From the NCBI RefSeq assembly GCF_000187745.1, contig NZ_GL732486.1, positions 763,415-827,414 on the forward strand: 64,000 bases of DNA, in the 5' to 3' direction. The translations under genes were made by a program, and so were the position numbers. A model generated the notes under the pieces. It was not told where the DNA came from. It worked only from the letters and a program-made list of their open reading frames with translations, and searched no databases. The stretch is from Streptococcus sp. M334. Lineage in GTDB: Bacteria > Bacillota > Bacilli > Lactobacillales > Streptococcaceae. Every line of letters starts with the position of its first letter. The first letter of the stretch is position 1. Of this stretch, positions 32,667 through 42,031 are shown one piece after another.

Positions 32667-34908
32667 AATCTATTTTACTAAAGTTTAGTAAGAGTGAACT
32701 AGTCAGAACAGATACAGAACTAAAGGCCATAGCTAGACCTGCCAGTTCTGGATTGAGGGCCAGTCCAACACCTGAAAAGACTCCTGCTGCAATCGGAATT
32801 CCGGCGACATTGTAGATAAAGGCCCAGAAAAGATTGAGCAGAATTCGATTAAAGGTTTTCTTACTCATGTCAAAGGCACGAACCACTCCTAGGAGGTTAT
32901 TAGTTGTCAACACCAAATCTGCTGACTCGATGGCAATATCTGTTCCAGCTCCCATAGCAATCCCCACATCTGCTACACTGAGGGCAGGAGCGTCATTGAT
33001 ACCATCACCAACAAAGGCTACTTTTCCAGTCGCTTGTAGTTTATGGATTTCATGGGCTTTTTCTTCTGGTAAGACACCTGCAATGACCTCTTCGATTCCG
33101 ATCTGATCGGCAATAGCACGCGCCACACCTGCATTGTCTCCTGTCAGCATGACTGTTTTAAGACCTCGTTTTTTCAACTGACTGATGGCAAGCTTAGCAT
33201 TTTCCTTAGGAATATCTTGCAGAGCAAGCAAGCCTTTGATTTCATTGTCAACAGCCAAGAAAACAACTGTCTTAGCTTCTTTTTCCAGTTCTTCTAGTTT
33301 TTCCTGATAAATGCTAGAAATATCCATGCCATCCAGCATTTTAGCATTTCCAAGCAAAACTTGTTTTCCATTGATTTGTCCTGAGACACCTTTTCCGTGC
33401 AAGGCTTGAAAATTTTCAACAGTGTGAAATTCAAGTCCAGCTTCACTCGCTCGTTTCACAACGGCTTCAGCCAGTGGGTGTTGAGAAGCTTCTTCCAAGG
33501 AAGCTGCCAATCCAAGCACTTCTACTTCGTCGCCGATGATATCTGTGACCACAGGTTTCCCTTCCGTCAAAGTTCCTGTCTTATCAAAGACGATAGTTTG
33601 AACTTTCTGGATTTCCTGTAGAACCGTTCCATTTTTGAGGAGAACTCCCATCTTGGCACTACGACCTGTCCCCACCATAAGGGCTGTCGGTGTTGCAAGT
33701 CCCAATGCACAAGGGCAGGCAATAATCAGAACTGCTACTCCATAGAGAAGCGAAGACACAAAGCTCGCTCCAAGCACAACTACACTATCCCTGAGTAAGA
33801 CGAACCAAACCCAAAAGGTCACAATCCCTAAAATGACAACTGCTGGGACAAAAATCCCTGAAATTTTATCCGTCAAGTCCTGAATCGGCGCACGACTTGT
33901 CTGAGCTTTCTTCACAAAATCCACAATCTGAGCCAAAACAGTCTCTGAACCAACTTTTTCTGCCCTAAAAACAAGTGTTCCACTATTATTGATGGTTGAG
34001 CCAATCACGGTATCTCCAACTGTCTTGTCCACAGGCAGACTCTCACCTGTCACCATAGACTCATCAATACTAGAGATACCTTCTACTACGACACCATCAA
34101 CCGCAATCTTTTCACCGGGACGCACTCGAATCAGGTCGCCTACCTTGACTTGTTCCAAGGGAACTTGAACATAGCGTTCATCACGCAAGACTTCTGCTGT
34201 TTTAGCCTGTAAATCCAGTAATTTCTCCACAGCTTGGGAAGTATTTTTTCGCATTTTCTCCTCAAAAACGGCTCCCAGAAGAACGAAGAAGAAGATAAAT
34301 CCCGCACTTTCGAAGTAAACAGGGAGCCCAGCAAAGAGGGCAACTAGGCTATAGAAATAAGCCACTAGGGTTCCCAACGCAACCAAGGTATCCATGTTGG
34401 CATTGTGCTTTTTAAAACTAGCCCAAGCACTTTGGATATAAGGACCACCTGCTACTAGCATAATCGGTGTTGTGGCTAAAAAGGTGCCCCAACGCATGAC
34501 TTGGTGACTGATTCCTCCTGTCGACATCCCAATCATGAGGATTACAAGAGGCACAGTAAAGATACTAGTAATCCAAAAACGCTGTAAAAGTGATAGAGAT
34601 TTTCGAGTCTTCTCAACGACTGTATAACTTCCCTTTTGCATCTTCATACCACAAGAAAATTCATGTTGGCCAAATTCTTGAGGTGTAAAACGAATGACTT
34701 TCTCTTCGTCTACGCCAATTGGTTCTAAGATGCCTTCTTCTTCAAAAAGAATTTCCTTATAACAGTTTGAAGGTGTCACACGGTGAAAGGTGATCTCAGC
34801 AGGAACTCCTTTTTGCAGTTGAATGTGGGCTGGATGGTAACCTTTGTCTGCCGTGATACGAATTTTTTGAACACCATTTTCAAGACTTGCTTTTACAATT
34901 TCAGTCAT
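32665..34908 (-). CDS. copA: copper-exporting P1B-type ATPase
   Basis: The 747-aa membrane pump exports Cu(I). P1B marks are the C398-P-C400 transmembrane copper site, the phosphorylation motif DKTGTLT (D442) and GDGINDAP. Instead of CxxC heavy-metal domains, the N-terminus (about residues 1-100) is a cupredoxin-like domain with NCYKE and CGMKMQKG, homologous to the neighbouring CupA, as in pneumococcus. It sits 9 nt after cupA in copY-cupA-copA and should be induced by copper via CopY. Confidence 0.96.
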   Translation of the reverse strand: MTEIVKASLENGVQKIRITADKGYHPAHIQLQKGVPAEITFHRVTPSNCYKEILFEEEGILEPIGVDEEKVIRFTPQEFGQHEFSCGMKMQKGSYTVVEKTRKSLSLLQRFWITSIFTVPLVILMIGMSTGGISHQVMRWGTFLATTPIMLVAGGPYIQSAWASFKKHNANMDTLVALGTLVAYFYSLVALFAGLPVYFESAGFIFFFVLLGAVFEEKMRKNTSQAVEKLLDLQAKTAEVLRDERYVQVPLEQVKVGDLIRVRPGEKIAVDGVVVEGISSIDESMVTGESLPVDKTVGDTVIGSTINNSGTLVFRAEKVGSETVLAQIVDFVKKAQTSRAPIQDLTDKISGIFVPAVVILGIVTFWVWFVLLRDSVVVLGASFVSSLLYGVAVLIIACPCALGLATPTALMVGTGRSAKMGVLLKNGTVLQEIQKVQTIVFDKTGTLTEGKPVVTDIIGDEVEVLGLAASLEEASQHPLAEAVVKRASEAGLEFHTVENFQALHGKGVSGQINGKQVLLGNAKMLDGMDISSIYQEKLEELEKEAKTVVFLAVDNEIKGLLALQDIPKENAKLAISQLKKRGLKTVMLTGDNAGVARAIADQIGIEEVIAGVLPEEKAHEIHKLQATGKVAFVGDGINDAPALSVADVGIAMGAGTDIAIESADLVLTTNNLLGVVRAFDMSKKTFNRILLNLFWAFIYNVAGIPIAAGVFSGVGLALNPELAGLAMAFSSVSVLTSSLLLNFSKID

Positions 34909-34917
34909 ATCATTCTC

Positions 34918-35289
34918 CTATTCTACAATCATCTTACCGTGCATCATATTCATGCCACAAGAGAAACCATACTCTCCAGCCTGCTCAGGCGTGATTTCCA
35001 CTATATACTCTTCCCCCATAGGCAGGTCCGCATGTACACCAAAATCTGGAAAAACAATTTGGTCCAAACATGGTGAAGGATCCTTGCGGTCAAAGACAAT
35101 GCGGGCTGGCACTGATTTCTTGAGGATAATCAACTCAGGCGTATAGCCTCCCATGACTTCCACTCGAATCTCTTGGTAGCCCTTTTTTTGCTGGGCCTTT
35201 TGTCCAGATTTTTCAGGCTTTTTGAAAAACCAAAACAAGATAAACGCGATAAGGGCAATACAAATAATGGTTACAATAATATTCAACAT
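34918..35289 (-). CDS. cupA: membrane-anchored copper chaperone CupA
   Basis: The 123-aa protein has an N-terminal membrane helix (about residues 2-22) and a cupredoxin-like domain with Cu(I) ligands C74 in SPCLDQ and C111/M113/M115 in CGMNMM. In pneumococcus it binds Cu(I) and passes it to the similar N-terminal domain of CopA. Sequence, length and ligand positions match that model. It lies between copY and copA with gaps of about 10 nt. Confidence 0.95.
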   Translation of the reverse strand: MLNIIVTIICIALIAFILFWFFKKPEKSGQKAQQKKGYQEIRVEVMGGYTPELIILKKSVPARIVFDRKDPSPCLDQIVFPDFGVHADLPMGEEYIVEITPEQAGEYGFSCGMNMMHGKMIVE

Positions 35290-35299
35290 GACGTCTCCT

Positions 35300-35695
35300 T
35301 TACATACAATTACATTTTACTTCTGTTACAGCGCTTGATTTCTTCTCAGAAATCACAGCTTCCAAGTCTTCCAAGTCAGCCTGAGTAAAATCACATTCAG
35401 CAATCAAATCAGCCAACAAGTTCTTAATCCTACGAGAACAAACCTTGTCCTTGATATCTTGGACAAGTAAATCCCGACTTTGGTCCAAAGTTAAAAGGGC
35501 TGAATAGACAAAGGACTTGCCTTCTTTTTTCCGAGTCAGACACTCTTTCTCAACCAGACGAGCCAAAAGAGTTTGAATGGTCGACTTGGACCAATCGAAC
35601 CGCTCCGCCAGAACCCTGATCAAATCCGTACTGGTCTGCTCTCCTTGCATCCAAATAATCTTCATGACCTGCCATTCTGCATCTGAAATCTGCAT
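35300..35695 (-). CDS. copY: copper-responsive repressor CopY
   Basis: The 131-aa BlaI/MecI-type winged-helix repressor (MQISDAEWQVMKIIW; recognition helix in SKSTIQTLLARLVEK) ends in KCNCM. It thus has a single CxC rather than the CxCx4CxC of Enterococcus CopY, leaving fewer metal ligands in the tail. I chose ATG 35695, 8 nt after AGGAGG; a GTG two codons earlier is too close to the ribosome site. Two cop boxes lie upstream, so it represses its own operon until copper displaces it. Confidence 0.95.
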   Translation of the reverse strand: MQISDAEWQVMKIIWMQGEQTSTDLIRVLAERFDWSKSTIQTLLARLVEKECLTRKKEGKSFVYSALLTLDQSRDLLVQDIKDKVCSRRIKNLLADLIAECDFTQADLEDLEAVISEKKSSAVTEVKCNCM

Positions 35696-35713
35696 AATCA
35701 CACCTCCTAAATC

Positions 35714-35765
35714 TACATTTGTCGATTACAGTTATTAGTATACTTCAAAAATCTACATTTGTCAA
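35714..35765 (-). promoter_or_regulatory. copY-cupA-copA promoter with two cop boxes
   Basis: TTGACA (35765-35760), 17 nt, TATACT (35742-35737) on the minus strand. Cop boxes GACAAATGTA (fitting KACANNTGTA) lie at 35763-35754, overlapping the -35, and at 35723-35714, downstream of +1. They are part of a 15-nt direct repeat exactly 40 bp apart. Confidence 0.9.
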
Positions 35766-35829
35766 CTATAAAATTCAAATTTTTCTCTTTTTTTAAAATC
35801 TTTATGACAAAAGTGATTAAAATATATGC

Positions 35830-35853
35830 AAAAACCTCCACAATCAGTAGAGG
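35830..35853 (-). terminator. weak terminator of lctO
   Basis: CCTC and GAGG pair around a loop, followed by TTTTTTG on the minus strand, 13 nt past the stop. Confidence 0.55.
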
Positions 35854-35865
35854 CAAGCTGTTTTA

Positions 35866-37002
35866 TCAATACAATTTTAAGTCGCGTGGGTCAACTGGGA
35901 AAGTTGGGTTGTAGGGGTTGTGACGGAGTTTGAAGTGTTTGACATCTTCAATGGTCTGAGTTCCAGACAATTGCATGACTGTCTTCAATTCCGCATTCAA
36001 GTGTTCAAAGACTTGACGCACACCAACACTACCGCCGAGAGCCAAGCCATAGATAACCGGGCGGCCAATAGCTACCAAGTCTGCTCCTGAAGCCAAGGCT
36101 TTAAAGACGTGTTGACCACGACGAATACCTGAGTCAAAGACGATTGGCACACGTTTATCAACTGCTTCAGCTACTTCTTGAAGTGAGTCGAAGGCAGCTG
36201 GTCCACCGTCGATTTGACGACCACCGTGGTTGGTTACCCAGATACCAGAAGCTCCTGCAGCAAGCGAACGTTCAACATCCTCACGGCATTGTGGTCCCTT
36301 GACATAAACAGGAAGTCCAGAGTATTCAGCGATAAATTCTACATCACGTGGAGACAAGCGTTGTTTAGCTGATTTATAAACAAAGTCCATTGATTTACCA
36401 GCACCTTCTGGTAGGTATTCTTCAACAATCGGCATGCCAACTGGGAAGACAAAACCATTGCGCTTGTCCACCTCACGATTACCCCCTACAGTCGCATCTG
36501 CTGTCAAGACAATCGCTTTATAACCTTCAGCCTTGACACGGTCCATGATATGGCGGTTGATACCGTCATCCTTACTAAAGTAAAATTGGAACCAATGAGG
36601 TGTCCCTTGAAGGGCCTCCGTAATTTCTGGAAGATCGACAGTAGAGTAAGAGCTAGTTGTATAGAGGGAACCAAACTCATGCACACCACGCGCAGTCGCC
36701 ACTTCACCCTGTTCATTTGCCAATTTATGAGCCGCAACAGGCGCCATAATGATTGGTGAAGATAGTTTTTCACCTGTAAATTCAATCTCTGTACTTGGAT
36801 TTTCTACATCGCAAAGAGTATGCGGAACGATGAGTTTGTGGTTAAAGGCGCGGATATTCTCACGTAAAGTGAAAGTATCTTCTGCTCCACTAGCGATATA
36901 GCCAAATGCTGCTTTAGGGATAACTTGTTGCGCCATTGGCTCCAAATCATAGGTATTGATGAAATCTACATGACCTTCTGCATTGCTTGTTTTGTATGAC
37001 AT
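35866..37002 (-). CDS. lctO: L-lactate oxidase
   Basis: The 378-aa FMN enzyme of the alpha-hydroxy-acid oxidase family oxidises L-lactate to pyruvate with production of H2O2. Family marks are the FMN region IASGAEDTFTLREN, the substrate segment QFYFSKD, the active-site His/Arg in VTNHGGRQIDGG, and the FMN phosphate site FDSGIRRGQHVFKALASGAD. Length matches the streptococcal enzyme. Together with SpxB it forms a lactate-pyruvate peroxide pathway. A cre-like site lies 19 bp upstream of the start. Confidence 0.94.
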   Translation of the reverse strand: MSYKTSNAEGHVDFINTYDLEPMAQQVIPKAAFGYIASGAEDTFTLRENIRAFNHKLIVPHTLCDVENPSTEIEFTGEKLSSPIIMAPVAAHKLANEQGEVATARGVHEFGSLYTTSSYSTVDLPEITEALQGTPHWFQFYFSKDDGINRHIMDRVKAEGYKAIVLTADATVGGNREVDKRNGFVFPVGMPIVEEYLPEGAGKSMDFVYKSAKQRLSPRDVEFIAEYSGLPVYVKGPQCREDVERSLAAGASGIWVTNHGGRQIDGGPAAFDSLQEVAEAVDKRVPIVFDSGIRRGQHVFKALASGADLVAIGRPVIYGLALGGSVGVRQVFEHLNAELKTVMQLSGTQTIEDVKHFKLRHNPYNPTFPVDPRDLKLY

Positions 37003-37020
37003 AAAATGCCCTCCTTAATA

Positions 37021-37034
37021 AGTAAGCGTTTACT
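37021..37034 (-). promoter_or_regulatory. cre-like site in the lctO leader
   Basis: AGTAAACGCTTACT on the minus strand, a palindrome fitting the cre consensus TGWAARCGYTWNCW at all positions but the first. Confidence 0.65.
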
Positions 37035-37175
37035 TTGTATATTACAAAAATATCTTAACTCTTTTTTCAACACTTTTCAAATATTTTGTTTGAAAATTTC
37101 AGAAATTTTATTTCTATGATAAAAAATCCTTATAACAGCAATAAAAAATACATATTATCCAAAGGAGATTTTAAG

Positions 37176-37184
37176 TGCTACAAT
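37176..37184 (+). promoter_or_regulatory. extended -10 promoter of the amino-acid ABC operon
   Basis: TGCTACAAT, 33 nt before the TTG start of the first permease gene; no clear -35. Confidence 0.5.
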
Positions 37185-37217
37185 AACTGTATTATTTCTA
37201 GATAGGAGGTTCTATTT

Positions 37218-37898
37218 TTGGATTGGTCCATTGTTGAACAATATCTACCACTATATCAAAAGGCATTCTTTCTGACCTTGCATATTGCCGTTTGGGGAAT
37301 TTTGGGATCCTTTCTGCTCGGTTTAATCGTTAGTATCATCCGACATTACCGCATCCCTGTTCTGGCGCAAGTAGCGACAGCCTACATTGAATTGTCACGT
37401 AATACGCCCCTTTTGATTCAACTCTTCTTTCTCTATTTCGGTCTTCCCCGAATCGGGATTGTCCTATCTTCAGAAGTCTGTGCCACACTGGGACTTGTCT
37501 TTTTAGGAGGCTCCTATATGGCAGAATCTTTCCGAAGTGGGCTGGAAGCCGTCAGTCAAACCCAGCAGGAAATTGGATTAGCTATCGGTCTGACACCTCT
37601 ACAGGTCTTTCGCTATGTGGTTCTTCCGCAAGCAACAGCGGTGGCACTCCCCTCCTTTAGTGCCAATGTCATTTTCCTCATCAAGGAAACCTCTGTTTTC
37701 TCAGCAGTGGCTTTGGCCGACCTCATGTACGTCGCCAAGGACTTGATTGGTCTCTACTATGAGACAGACATTGCGCTAGCTATGTTGGTAATTGCTTACC
37801 TGATTATGTTGCTGCCCATCTCACTGGTCTTTAGCTGGATAGAAAGGAGGCTCCGCCATGCAGGATTCGGGAATCCAAGTACTCTTTCAGGGAAATAA
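37218..37898 (+). CDS. polar amino acid ABC transporter permease (first)
   Basis: The 226-aa His/Glu/Gln/Arg/opine-type permease has about five membrane segments. It carries the family motif LSRNTPLLIQLFFLYFG near residue 60 and the coupling EAVSQTQQEIGLAIGL with a downstream conserved LPQA (about residues 115-140). The start is TTG (MDWSIVEQ), 8 nt after AGGAGG. It overlaps the second permease by 41 nt. With its partner it forms the channel of an importer, probably for an acidic or polar amino acid; the substrate is not readable. Confidence 0.88.
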   Translation: MDWSIVEQYLPLYQKAFFLTLHIAVWGILGSFLLGLIVSIIRHYRIPVLAQVATAYIELSRNTPLLIQLFFLYFGLPRIGIVLSSEVCATLGLVFLGGSYMAESFRSGLEAVSQTQQEIGLAIGLTPLQVFRYVVLPQATAVALPSFSANVIFLIKETSVFSAVALADLMYVAKDLIGLYYETDIALAMLVIAYLIMLLPISLVFSWIERRLRHAGFGNPSTLSGK

Positions 37899-38535
37899 TC
37901 TCCTGCGAATCTTACAGGGATTAGGCGTTACGATAGGGATTTCTATCCTGTCTGTCCTTTTATCTATGATTTTCGGAACAGTCATGGGAATCATCATGAC
38001 CTCCCATTCTAGAATCGTACGATTTTTAACACGATTGTATCTGGAATTTATCCGTATTATGCCCCAGCTGGTGCTACTCTTCATCGTTTACTTTGGCTTA
38101 GCTCGAAACTTTAATATTAATATCTCAGGTGAGACTTCAGCTATTATCGTTTTTACCCTCTGGGGAACAGCTGAAATGGGAGACTTGGTACGTGGAGCTA
38201 TCACTTCTCTCCCTAAACATCAGTTTGAAAGTGGACAGGCACTAGGCTTAACCAACATTCAACTTTACTACCACATCATCATCCCACAGGTCTTGAGAAG
38301 ATTGCTTCCACAAGCCATCAATCTTGTCACTCGGATGATCAAAACCACTTCCTTGGTTGTTTTGATTGGGGTTGTTGAGGTTACCAAGGTTGGACAACAA
38401 ATCATCGATAGCAATCGCTTGACTATCCCAACCGCTTCCTTCTGGATTTATGGAACTATTCTGGTCTTGTATTTCGCAGTCTGCTTTCCTATTTCCAAAC
38501 TATCCACTCACTTAGAAAAACATTGGAGAAACTAA
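37858..38535 (+). CDS. polar amino acid ABC transporter permease (second)
   Basis: The 225-aa permease is of the same family as its neighbour: EFIRIMPQLVLLFIVYFGLA, then the coupling region SLPKHQFESGQALGLTNIQL and IPQVLRRLLPQAINL. About five membrane segments. The ATG follows AAAGGAGGCTCCGCC inside the previous gene, so translation is coupled. It ends exactly where the ATPase gene begins. Confidence 0.88.
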   Translation: MQDSGIQVLFQGNNLLRILQGLGVTIGISILSVLLSMIFGTVMGIIMTSHSRIVRFLTRLYLEFIRIMPQLVLLFIVYFGLARNFNINISGETSAIIVFTLWGTAEMGDLVRGAITSLPKHQFESGQALGLTNIQLYYHIIIPQVLRRLLPQAINLVTRMIKTTSLVVLIGVVEVTKVGQQIIDSNRLTIPTASFWIYGTILVLYFAVCFPISKLSTHLEKHWRN

Positions 38536-39294
38536 ATGTCTAAAACTATCTTAGAAATCAAGGAACTAAAAAAATCCTTTGGAGACAATCCCATCCTCCA
38601 AGGTCTATCCCTGCAAATCAATAAAGGGGAAGTTGTGGTTATTCTTGGGCCATCCGGTTGTGGGAAAAGTACCCTCCTTCGTTGCCTCAATGGCTTAGAA
38701 AGTATTCAAGGTGGAGATATTCTTCTGGATGGTCAGTCTATCGTTGAAAATAAAAAAGACTTTCACCTAGTTCGCCAAAAGATTGGCATGGTCTTTCAAA
38801 GTTATGAACTCTTTCCCCATCTGGATGTCCTACAAAACCTCATCCTAGGCCCTATCAAGGCTCAAGGGAGAGACAAGAAAGAAGTCACTGAAGAAGCTTT
38901 GAAACTACTAGAACGTGTTGGATTGTTGGATAAACAACATAGCTTTGCGCGTCAATTATCTGGTGGACAGAAGCAACGGGTTGCAATTGTCCGTGCCCTC
39001 CTCATGCATCCAGAAATCATCCTTTTTGACGAAGTGACGGCTTCGCTGGATCCAGAAATGGTGCGTGAGGTACTGGAACTTATCAATGATTTGGCCCAAG
39101 AAGGCCGTACCATGATTTTAGTAACCCATGAAATGCAGTTTGCCCAAGCTATTGCCGATCGGATTATCTTTCTCGACCAAGGGAAAATCGCTGAAGAAGG
39201 AACTGCTCAAGCCTTCTTTACCAATCCTCAAACTAAACGAGCCCAGGAATTTTTAAACGTCTTTGACTTTAGCCAATTTGGCTCATATCTATAA
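38536..39294 (+). CDS. polar amino acid ABC transporter ATPase
   Basis: The 252-aa ATPase has Walker A GPSGCGKST (about residues 35-43), Q-loop VFQSYELFPHL, signature LSGGQKQRV, Walker B IILFDEVTASLDP and H-loop VTHEM. It is of the GlnQ/PAAT class. It energises the two permeases upstream. The ATG is immediately after the stop of the second permease. Confidence 0.93.
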   Translation: MSKTILEIKELKKSFGDNPILQGLSLQINKGEVVVILGPSGCGKSTLLRCLNGLESIQGGDILLDGQSIVENKKDFHLVRQKIGMVFQSYELFPHLDVLQNLILGPIKAQGRDKKEVTEEALKLLERVGLLDKQHSFARQLSGGQKQRVAIVRALLMHPEIILFDEVTASLDPEMVREVLELINDLAQEGRTMILVTHEMQFAQAIADRIIFLDQGKIAEEGTAQAFFTNPQTKRAQEFLNVFDFSQFGSYL

Positions 39295-39305
39295 AGGAGA
39301 TTCTT

Positions 39306-40172
39306 ATGAAACTACTCAAACCACTCTTAACTGTTTTGGCACTTGCCTTTGCCCTTATCTTTGTCACAGCTTGTAGCTCAGGTGGAAATGCTAGTTCCTC
39401 ATCTGGAAAAACGACGGCCAAGGCCCGCACAATCGATGAAATCAAAAAAAGCGGTGAGCTACGAATCGCTGTATTTGGAGACAAGAAACCCTTTGGTTAC
39501 GTTGATAATGACGGTTCTTACCAAGGCTACGATATTGAGCTTGGGAACCAATTAGCCCAAGACCTTGGCGTGAAGGTTAAATACGTTTCAGTCGATGCTG
39601 CCAACCGTGCTGAATACTTGATTTCAAACAAGGTGGATATTACCCTTGCCAACTTTACAGTGACTGACGAACGCAAGAAACAAGTTGATTTTGCCCTTCC
39701 ATATATGAAAGTCTCTCTTGGTGTCGTATCACCTAAGACTGGTCTCATTACAGACGTCAAACAATTAGAAGGTAAAACCTTGATTGTTACAAAAGGAACG
39801 ACCGCTGAAACTTATTTTGAGAAAAAACACCCAGAAATCAAACTCCAAAAATATGACCAATACAGTGACTCTTACCAAGCCCTTCTTGACGGACGTGGAG
39901 ATGCCTTCTCTACTGACAATACTGAAGTCCTAGCTTGGGCGCTTGAAAACAAAGGATTTGAAGTAGGAATTACTTCCCTCGGTAACCCAGATACCATTGC
40001 GGCGGCAGTCCAAAAAGGCAACCAAGAATTGCTAGACTTCATCAATAAAGATATTGAAAAATTAGGCAAAGAAAACTTCTTCCACAAGGCCTATGAAAAA
40101 ACACTTCACCCAACCTACGGTGACGCTGCTAAAGCAGATGACCTGGTTGTTGAAGGTGGAAAAGTCGACTAA
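39306..40172 (+). CDS. amino acid-binding lipoprotein of the ABC importer
   Basis: The 288-aa protein begins with a lipoprotein signal (MKLLKPLLTVLALAF, lipobox VTAC with C23) and then a type 3 extracellular solute-binding domain: LRIAVFGDKKPFGYVDNDG, GYDIELGNQLAQDL and FTVTDERKKQVDFALPYM. It is anchored outside the membrane and delivers substrate to the two permeases. AAAGGAG precedes the ATG. A short BOX-like repeat starts at its stop codon. Confidence 0.92.
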   Translation: MKLLKPLLTVLALAFALIFVTACSSGGNASSSSGKTTAKARTIDEIKKSGELRIAVFGDKKPFGYVDNDGSYQGYDIELGNQLAQDLGVKVKYVSVDAANRAEYLISNKVDITLANFTVTDERKKQVDFALPYMKVSLGVVSPKTGLITDVKQLEGKTLIVTKGTTAETYFEKKHPEIKLQKYDQYSDSYQALLDGRGDAFSTDNTEVLAWALENKGFEVGITSLGNPDTIAAAVQKGNQELLDFINKDIEKLGKENFFHKAYEKTLHPTYGDAAKADDLVVEGGKVD

Positions 40173-40241
40173 TACTCTTCGAAAATACTCTTCAAACCAC
40201 ATCAGCTTCACCTTGGATTATATTTGATTTTCATTTAGTAT
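40172..40241 (+). repeat. BOX element lacking boxB (boxA-boxC)
   Basis: It starts ATACTCTTCGAAAATACTC and continues TTCAAACCACATCA (boxA), then ends TTTGATTTTCATTTAGTAT (boxC) after only about 70 bp. It is the minimal A-C form. Confidence 0.8.
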
Positions 40242-40260
40242 AAGATCCAATAACATCACA

Positions 40261-40298
40261 AAAAGAAATCAGGTAATCCTAGTGACTACCTGATTTTC
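40261..40298 (-). terminator. intrinsic terminator of pyrF-pyrE
   Basis: AAATCAGGTA and TACCTGATTT stem, then CTTTTTG on the minus strand. Confidence 0.85.
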
Positions 40299-40304
40299 TA
40301 TGTT

Positions 40305-40937
40305 TTAGGCATTTTGCCAATTTTCTTGGTCTTCTTTAAATCGTTTTAGAAGGTCGAGGCCTTCTGGTGTGATATAGCCTTCTTCTTGGGCTAGATGGAT
40401 GAGCTCACTGTAGTTAGAAAGCGTCACAAGTTTGACACCTGAATCTGAGAAGTTCTTATCTGCTTTTGGCAATTGGTAGCTGAAAATCGCTACAACTCCA
40501 AGCACGTCAGCTCCTTCTCGTTTAGCGGCTGCTACTGCTTCAAGAACAGAACCACCCGTTGAAATAAGGTCTTCAACCACTACCATTTTTTGACCTTGAG
40601 CTACACGGCCTTCAATTTGATTACCAGCACCGTGGTCTTTTGGTTTGCTACGAATATAGGCAAATGGCAGATTCATCTTATCAGCAATAATAGCTCCGTG
40701 TGGAATCCCTGCTGTTGCAGTCCCTGCAATCACTTCTACCTCAGGAAAGGCTTCTTTGATAGCATCTACAAAGCCATTTTCAATGAGGGTACGAGTTTCT
40801 GGATAGGCAAGCGTCACACGGTTATCCGTGTAAATCGGTGACTTGATACCAGATGCCCAAGTGAAAGGCTCCTCTGGTTTGAGGTAAACTGCTTGAATTT
40901 TCAAGAGGTGGCTAGCGATATCTTTAGCAAGTGTCAT
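40305..40937 (-). CDS. pyrE: orotate phosphoribosyltransferase
   Basis: The 210-aa enzyme joins orotate and PRPP to give orotidine 5'-phosphate, the fifth step of pyrimidine synthesis. Motifs: [16 protein letters not shown] near the N-terminus and the PRPP loop [16 protein letters not shown] (about residues 117-132). RBS AAAGGAG. It lies 33 nt after pyrF in one transcript governed by the PyrR leader. Confidence 0.96.
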   Translation of the reverse strand: MTLAKDIASHLLKIQAVYLKPEEPFTWASGIKSPIYTDNRVTLAYPETRTLIENGFVDAIKEAFPEVEVIAGTATAGIPHGAIIADKMNLPFAYIRSKPKDHGAGNQIEGRVAQGQKMVVVEDLISTGGSVLEAVAAAKREGADVLGVVAIFSYQLPKADKNFSDSGVKLVTLSNYSELIHLAQEEGYITPEGLDLLKRFKEDQENWQNA

Positions 40938-40970
40938 GGTATTCTCCTTTTATTTTTCTAATCTAGTTCT

Positions 40971-41672
40971 TTAATTCCACTCCTGTGTCCATTCATCCTT
41001 GATGGCATGATAAGCTGCAACAGGATCCTCAGCTTGGGTAATGGGACGTCCCACTACGATATAGTCACTACCGATTTGATAGGCATCAGCAGGGGTCATC
41101 ACGCGTTTTTGATCTCCAACAGCAGCTCCCTGTGGACGAATGCCCGGTGTCAGACAGATAAAATCTGAATTAGTAGCCTTTTTGATAACTTGCACTTCTT
41201 GAGCCGAGCAAACGACACCATCTAACCCAGCTTCAGCTGTCTTCTTAGCATAATGAATCACAGACTCTTGCAGGCTGGTTTGGATATTTTGGAACTCCTG
41301 CATCTGGGCTTCTGACGTTGATGTAAGCTGCGTTACAGCAATCAATTTGGCTTGACTTCCAAGACCTTCACGCGCAGCCTTCATCATCTCTACGCCACCA
41401 GCCGCATGAACATTGGTCATATCCACACCAAGCTGAGACAGGACCTTCATGGCTGATTTGACTGTATTGGGAATGTCATGAAGTTTGAGATCCAAAAAGA
41501 CACTGTGACCCAGACCTTTCAAGTAAGATATAATCTCAGGACCCGTTGCGTAATAAAGCTCCATCCCTACCTTGAGATAAAGGCTTTCTTCTGCTGGGAA
41601 AAGAGCTAAAAATTCCTTGACCGCCTCAAAACTAGGAAAATCAAGAGCAATAACTGGACGATGTTCTCGCAT
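40971..41672 (-). CDS. pyrF: orotidine 5'-phosphate decarboxylase
   Basis: The 233-aa TIM-barrel enzyme decarboxylates OMP to UMP. The catalytic signature [16 protein letters not shown] holds the Asp/Lys/Asp array (about residues 58-73); the phosphate-binding end is [14 protein letters not shown] and [20 protein letters not shown] precedes the ATG. It is the first gene after a PyrR-controlled attenuator. Confidence 0.96.
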   Translation of the reverse strand: MREHRPVIALDFPSFEAVKEFLALFPAEESLYLKVGMELYYATGPEIISYLKGLGHSVFLDLKLHDIPNTVKSAMKVLSQLGVDMTNVHAAGGVEMMKAAREGLGSQAKLIAVTQLTSTSEAQMQEFQNIQTSLQESVIHYAKKTAEAGLDGVVCSAQEVQVIKKATNSDFICLTPGIRPQGAAVGDQKRVMTPADAYQIGSDYIVVGRPITQAEDPVAAYHAIKDEWTQEWN

Positions 41673-41725
41673 AGGTTTCTCCTTTTACCTTTGCTAGTGA
41701 GAGAGTCTGGTCACAAGAAGCCACG

Positions 41726-41861
41726 AAAAAAGGAACCTGCCAACAGCAAGGTTCCACGAAAAATGGGTAGTCTCCACCCTTTCACCGTCTAACCTTAGCT
41801 GCCTCTCTGGACTGCTTTAAAGGTTTTTTACTATTCTATTATTTCTACTAGCACTTGTCAA
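41726..41861 (-). promoter_or_regulatory. PyrR-controlled attenuator and promoter of pyrF-pyrE
   Basis: Promoter TTGACA (41861-41856), 17 nt, TAGAAT (41838-41833). Then the PyrR binding loop AGTCCAGAGAGGCAGC (around 41812-41797). Last is the terminator GGAACCTTGC...GCAGGTTCC with T6 (41755-41726). UMP-bound PyrR is known to stabilise the anti-antiterminator and so favour termination. Confidence 0.93.
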
Positions 41862-41886
41862 GTAAAAACATGGTCACGTATGTGTC

Positions 41887-41973
41887 GTGATTTTTGAGAA
41901 ATTCCAAAATCACATATAAATAAATGTAGATACACGAAAGGGCTGAACATATAATTATATGCTTTCTGTATCT
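41887..41973. other. two hairpins between divIB and pyrF
   Basis: GTGATTTTTGAG...CCAAAATCAC (41887-41913) forms an 8-bp stem. AGATAC-AC-GAAAG pairs with CTTTC-T-GTATCT (41928-41973) and encloses a perfect 14-nt palindrome CATATAATTATATG (41948-41961). No T tract follows, so these may be 3'-end stabilisers of the divIB message or a binding site. The remainder of 41673-42031 is the pyr leader. Confidence 0.45.
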
Positions 41974-42031
41974 CTCAAAACTCTAGACACTTACCATGGG
42001 CACTGAAGAACTATAAGAGAAAAGTTAAACC

